Of a stretch of DNA of 9,723 bases, positions 7,252 to 9,723 are shown one piece after another. Under the pieces are notes generated by a model that was given only the letters and a program-made list of their open reading frames with translations, was not told where the DNA came from and did no database searches. Both the position numbers and the translations under genes were made by a program. Source of the stretch: Prevotellaceae bacterium (GTDB taxonomy: Bacteria; Bacteroidota; Bacteroidia; Bacteroidales; UBA932); NCBI GenBank assembly GCA_031257655.1, contig JAIROF010000190.1, positions 1-9,723 of the forward strand. Direction: 5' to 3'. The stretch's first letter is position 1; the number at the start of each line of letters is the position of its first letter.

Positions 7252-7650
7252 ATGAAAGAGAATTTGATGCTTGATAAAACGTTTGAATTTGCTGTTCGGA
7301 TTGTGAATTTGTACAAACAGCTAACTACAGACAAGAAGGAATTTGTAATGTCTAAACAGATTTTGCGCAGCGGAACTTCGATGGGCGCCAATTCGGAGGA
7401 AGCCAATTCCGGACAAAGTAAAAAAGACTTTATTGCCAAGCTGGAAATTGTGCTGAAAGAAGCAAAAGAAACACGCTACTGGCTCCGCTTACTCAACAAG
7501 ACGGAGTATATAGACAGTAAAATATTTGAATCAATGCTTGCCGACTGCACCGAGATTATTGCCATCGTAACAGCAATTATACTAACTACAAGAAAAAACA
7601 TAAATAGTAGTAATAATGATAATAATAATAACACAGCCAATGAAAAATAG
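7252..7650 (+). CDS. Four-helix-bundle protein of the 23S rRNA intervening-sequence (IVP/S23) family
   Basis: A 132-residue small cytoplasmic protein with the family hallmarks: RSGTSMGANSEEA at 39-51, then KKDFIAKLEIVLKEAKET and RYWLRLL up to residue 81, with further helices at both ends. Relatives are encoded inside 23S rRNA intervening sequences, and structurally similar proteins act as the Avd accessory of diversity-generating retroelements; a nucleic-acid-related role is likely but the molecular function is unknown. The C-terminal tail (from about 118, SSNNDNNNN) is encoded by an AAT microsatellite and is probably not part of the fold. The gene is visibly AT-rich: hand counts of two 60-base stretches gave about 32% and 45% G+C against 67% for one in susC. 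That contrast fits separate acquisition. It lies between inverted heptamer arrays and overlaps the susD start by 11 bases. Confidence 0.9.
   Translation: MKENLMLDKTFEFAVRIVNLYKQLTTDKKEFVMSKQILRSGTSMGANSEEANSGQSKKDFIAKLEIVLKEAKETRYWLRLLNKTEYIDSKIFESMLADCTEIIAIVTAIILTTRKNINSSNNDNNNNTANEK
7604..7631. repeat. AAT/TAG trinucleotide microsatellite at the 3' end of the four-helix-bundle gene
   Basis: An AAT-type tract with a few substitutions (AATAGTAGTAATAATGATAATAATAATAA region) encodes the asparagine-rich tail of the preceding gene. It also contains an upstream in-frame ATG (7616) for susD. A 3-bp unit keeps frame when the copy number changes. Confidence 0.85.
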
Positions 7651-9652
7651 AGTATTATCGCGAAATAAAGTGTTGTCGCGAATTAAATTTTGTATTCCGC
7701 GAATTAAAGTCCGCATTTTGCATTTTGCATTTTACATTTTACATTTTACATTTTGCCTTTCGGCGTGCACGGACGTCCTCGACATCGCCCCCGACGGAAA
7801 CCTGAACATGGAAGATATCTACAGCGACCCGGTGAAAGTCGAAGCCTTGCTGGCAACGATCTATGCCGGCGTGCCGCAAAAGGGCTTCTGCTTTAGCGAA
7901 TACACCCCCCTGGCGGCGGTTACGGATGATGGCTGGGAGGCCAACGGAGAGCATAACGGCCTCTTCTCCTACTGGGTGTACCATAAATCCAACACGGCGG
8001 GATACCATTCGATAGCCAATGCGCATAACGGCTGGAACAAAAACTACTGGGAAAACTTTTACACCTCCATCCGTCTGTGCAACCAGTTTATACAAAACGC
8101 CGATAAAATGGCTTTCTCAACCGAAAATAGCAACTCGAAAAACCGCTTAGTGGCCGAAGCTCGCGTTTTGCGCGCTTACTTCTACACCGACCTGGTAAAG
8201 TTTTTCGGCCCCGTGCCCATTATTAAAGACGTTCTGCCGTTAGATTTCGACTTTTCCGTGCTGGAGCGTAATTCCGTTTATGAGGTGGCAAAATTTGTTG
8301 CCGAAGACTGCGACGCGGCCCTTGCTACAACCGAGCTCCCCTGGCGCATCACCTCCGGCGCCGTCTTGCAGATTACCGGCTCTTCGATGTCTCCTTCGGG
8401 GGAGGCCTTTCGCATGACCAAAGCCTTGGCGCACGCGCTCAAATCTACGGCCATGCTCTTTGCCGCAAGCCCCCTGCACGACGCTAACGGCGATCATTGG
8501 AGCGAAGCCTATCAATTTTGCAAAGCTGCCGTGGATGCCCTGAGCAGCAATGGGTATGCGCTGTTCAGCGCGTGCACGCAGCCGGATATATTCGGCAATG
8601 GAGGCGCGGCGGCTTTCCACGAAATGATGTGTAAGGTGGCCGACTACAGCGCCACCCCGCGCGACTGTGAAACCATCTACCAAACGGTGGCCGCCGGGTG
8701 GGTGGCTTCGCTGCTCTGGCACGTCAACTATGTAGGAAACTCCTTGCCGGGAAATGCCTACGTGGGGACTACCCCTACCCAGGAGCTGGTGGACGCCTTT
8801 GAGTATGTAAAAAACGGAGTCGCATATCCTCTACTGGATTTGGAAAATCCGTATTTGGACGAAAAGCATTTGCAGCCCAACTTTAACTCCGACGCAATAG
8901 CCGCAGGCTATGCGGTAGATGGCTATAACGAAGAGGCGGGCAGCGATCCCTACGCCAACCGCGACCCGCGTCTGCGCGCTACCATGCTGGTAAACGGCGA
9001 TATTATCGACTACCCGGGCGCTAAAAGTACGCCGGTGTCGATTGACATCTACGTCGGCGAAAAAGGCTCGAATGTAGCAGACGGGCTGTTCGCCATAAGC
9101 ACCGACCCCAAAGAGCGCGGGTGGACAAAAACCGGATACTACTTCCGTAAAATTATCACCCCCGGCATGTCGGCCTCCGCCGGACAGGGAAATCCCCACA
9201 CGCCCACCTACAAGCATTACCGCTTTGCAGAGCTGCTGCTCAACCTGGCCGAAACGGCCAACGAAGTCGGACAGACAGACGAAGCGCTGCAAGCCCTCAA
9301 TTTGGTGCGCGCACGGGTGGAGATGCCGGAGGTGACGGAAACAGACCCGCACCTGCTTCGCCTGCGCATCCGCAACGAGCGCCGCGTGGAGCTGGCCTTT
9401 GAGGAAAACCGATACTACGACCTGCGCCGCTGGTGCTTACCCAACGGAGATTTGGGAAAATACCAGAAATACCTCACGGCTATGTGGATAACTAAGCGCG
9501 CTGACGGCACCTTCTCGTATGAGCGCAAAATTATCGGCGAGGGAGAGCGCGGCGGCTGGGAAAATCGCGATTTGCTCCTCCCCCTCCCCCTCTCCGAAGT
9601 GTCGAGCATGGAGCCCCTGACAGGGAAAAAATGGCAAAACCCGGGATGGTGA
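7640..9652 (+). CDS. susD-like: SusD/RagB-family nutrient-binding outer-membrane lipoprotein
   Basis: A 670-residue surface lipoprotein that captures ligand and acts as the lid on SusC. The lipobox is LSAC with Cys43, followed by TDVLDIAPDGN, a classic SusD opening. SusD hallmarks include LVAEARVLRAYFYTDLVKFFG (about 170-190), YKHYRFAELLLNLAETANE (524-542), and RIRNERRVELAFEENRYYDL (576-595). The C-terminus PLTGKKWQNPGW is typical. The ATG at 7640 is preferred over an in-frame ATG at 7616 because the earlier one only adds an AAT-encoded MIIIITQP before the basic n-region. Oddly, the 42-residue signal peptide is unusually long and made almost entirely of repeats: residues 5-23 from an 18/21-bp repeat and residues 25-39 from a 7-bp array. 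The gene overlaps the preceding stop by 11 bases, so translation may be coupled. A heptamer array begins within its stop codon. Confidence 0.93.
   Translation: MKNRVLSRNKVLSRIKFCIPRIKVRILHFAFYILHFTFCLSACTDVLDIAPDGNLNMEDIYSDPVKVEALLATIYAGVPQKGFCFSEYTPLAAVTDDGWEANGEHNGLFSYWVYHKSNTAGYHSIANAHNGWNKNYWENFYTSIRLCNQFIQNADKMAFSTENSNSKNRLVAEARVLRAYFYTDLVKFFGPVPIIKDVLPLDFDFSVLERNSVYEVAKFVAEDCDAALATTELPWRITSGAVLQITGSSMSPSGEAFRMTKALAHALKSTAMLFAASPLHDANGDHWSEAYQFCKAAVDALSSNGYALFSACTQPDIFGNGGAAAFHEMMCKVADYSATPRDCETIYQTVAAGWVASLLWHVNYVGNSLPGNAYVGTTPTQELVDAFEYVKNGVAYPLLDLENPYLDEKHLQPNFNSDAIAAGYAVDGYNEEAGSDPYANRDPRLRATMLVNGDIIDYPGAKSTPVSIDIYVGEKGSNVADGLFAISTDPKERGWTKTGYYFRKIITPGMSASAGQGNPHTPTYKHYRFAELLLNLAETANEVGQTDEALQALNLVRARVEMPEVTETDPHLLRLRIRNERRVELAFEENRYYDLRRWCLPNGDLGKYQKYLTAMWITKRADGTFSYERKIIGEGERGGWENRDLLLPLPLSEVSSMEPLTGKKWQNPGW
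7651..7708 (+). repeat. Three imperfect copies of an 18- to 21-bp repeat encoding the SusD n-region
   Basis: The core CGCGAA(A/T)TAAA occurs at 7659-7669, 7677-7687 and 7698-7708, with steps of 18 and 21 bp. Both steps are multiples of three, so the protein reads VLSRNK, VLSRIK, FCIPRIK (residues 5-23), a repeated basic segment. It runs almost directly into the heptamer array at 7714. Confidence 0.85.
7714..7755 (+). repeat. Heptanucleotide array CATTTT(G/A) x6, right arm, translated as the SusD signal-peptide core
   Basis: Six units: two CATTTTG, three CATTTTA, one CATTTTG. Read in the susD frame the 7-bp unit becomes a 7-residue repeat, ILHFAFY then ILHFTFC, which leads into the lipobox LSAC. 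It is the inverted copy of the array after susC (7181-7229). Confidence 0.96.
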
Positions 9653-9723
9653 AAAACTAAAAACTAAAAACTAAAAACTAAAAACTAAAAACTAAAAACT
9701 AAAAACTAAAAACTAAAAACTAA
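9652..9723 (+). repeat. Heptanucleotide array (AAAAACT)10, running off the right edge
   Basis: Ten perfect units plus two bases start at the last base of the susD stop codon and reach the window end. The unit contains TAA when tandemly arrayed, so all three forward frames are closed. It is the reverse complement of the TTTTTAG array at 1562-1594. Confidence 0.97.

Larger units (their letters stand above)
7183..7756 (+). mobile_element. IVS-like element: inverted heptamer arrays enclosing a four-helix-bundle gene
   Basis: Arms 7183-7226 and 7713-7756 pair over 44 consecutive positions in RNA: a 27-bp Watson-Crick core (7185-7211 with 7728-7754) plus outer and inner segments using six G-U pairs. 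The 486-base loop holds the whole four-helix-bundle gene and the susD start codon. In 23S rRNA intervening sequences the same plan is known: terminal inverted repeats, RNase III cleavage, and an IVP-family ORF in larger versions. The block is AT-rich and separates susC from susD, which are normally adjacent. The element call is inference; no target duplication or transposase is visible. Confidence 0.5.

Noticed and set aside
7616..7639. Earlier susD start at 7616
   Set aside because: It adds only MIIIITQP encoded by the AAT microsatellite and puts a hydrophobic stretch before the basic n-region; 7640 gives the better lipoprotein signal layout.
7181..7756. Diversity-generating retroelement, because the four-helix-bundle protein resembles Avd
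   Set aside because: No reverse transcriptase, template repeat or adenine-substituted variable repeat is visible in the window.

Overview
The window reads as an accessory, nutrient-uptake locus of a member of the Bacteroidota, probably Bacteroidales. The evidence is a SusC/RagA TonB-dependent transporter and its SusD/RagB lipoprotein, Bacteroidota-type surface lipoprotein signals, A/T-rich leaders in place of Shine-Dalgarno sites, and a TTTG...TAnnTTTG promoter of the Bacteroidota primary-sigma type. The species cannot be named. Both window edges lie inside tandem repeats, (CA)42 on the left and ten copies of AAAAACT on the right, so it may be a draft contig that broke at repeats.

Layout, all genes on the + strand: a repeat-rich left flank (1-451); an AraC-family regulator (452-1363); a 642-base gene-free stretch packed with hairpins and short tandem repeats, ending in a clear promoter with a twin-site operator candidate (1364-2005); a surface lipoprotein with two Ig-like (Big2) domains, BspA-type leucine-rich repeats and a C-terminal beta domain (2006-3910); an intrinsic terminator (3939-3995); SusC (4027-7179); a small four-helix-bundle protein of the 23S rRNA intervening-sequence (IVP/S23) family (7252-7650); and SusD (7640-9652).

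How the parts probably work together: the AraC-type protein senses a small ligand through its cupin domain and may activate the lipoprotein promoter by binding two 11-bp direct repeats spaced exactly 21 bp apart. The lipoprotein, SusD and SusC would form a surface capture-and-import machine. No glycosidase, peptidase or other enzyme is present, so the substrate is unknown.

The most unusual part is the susC-susD junction. Normally these genes are adjacent. Here a roughly 570-bp AT-rich block sits between them: an inverted pair of heptanucleotide arrays (27 bp perfectly complementary, 44 consecutive pairs if G-U is allowed) enclosing the four-helix-bundle gene. This repeats the plan of the larger intervening sequences known inside bacterial 23S rRNA genes (terminal stem plus an IVP-family ORF), but in a protein-coding operon. 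Its right arm is translated: it supplies the hydrophobic core of the SusD lipoprotein signal peptide, and a second imperfect repeat supplies the basic n-region. Because the unit is 7 bp, a change in copy number would switch SusD on or off.
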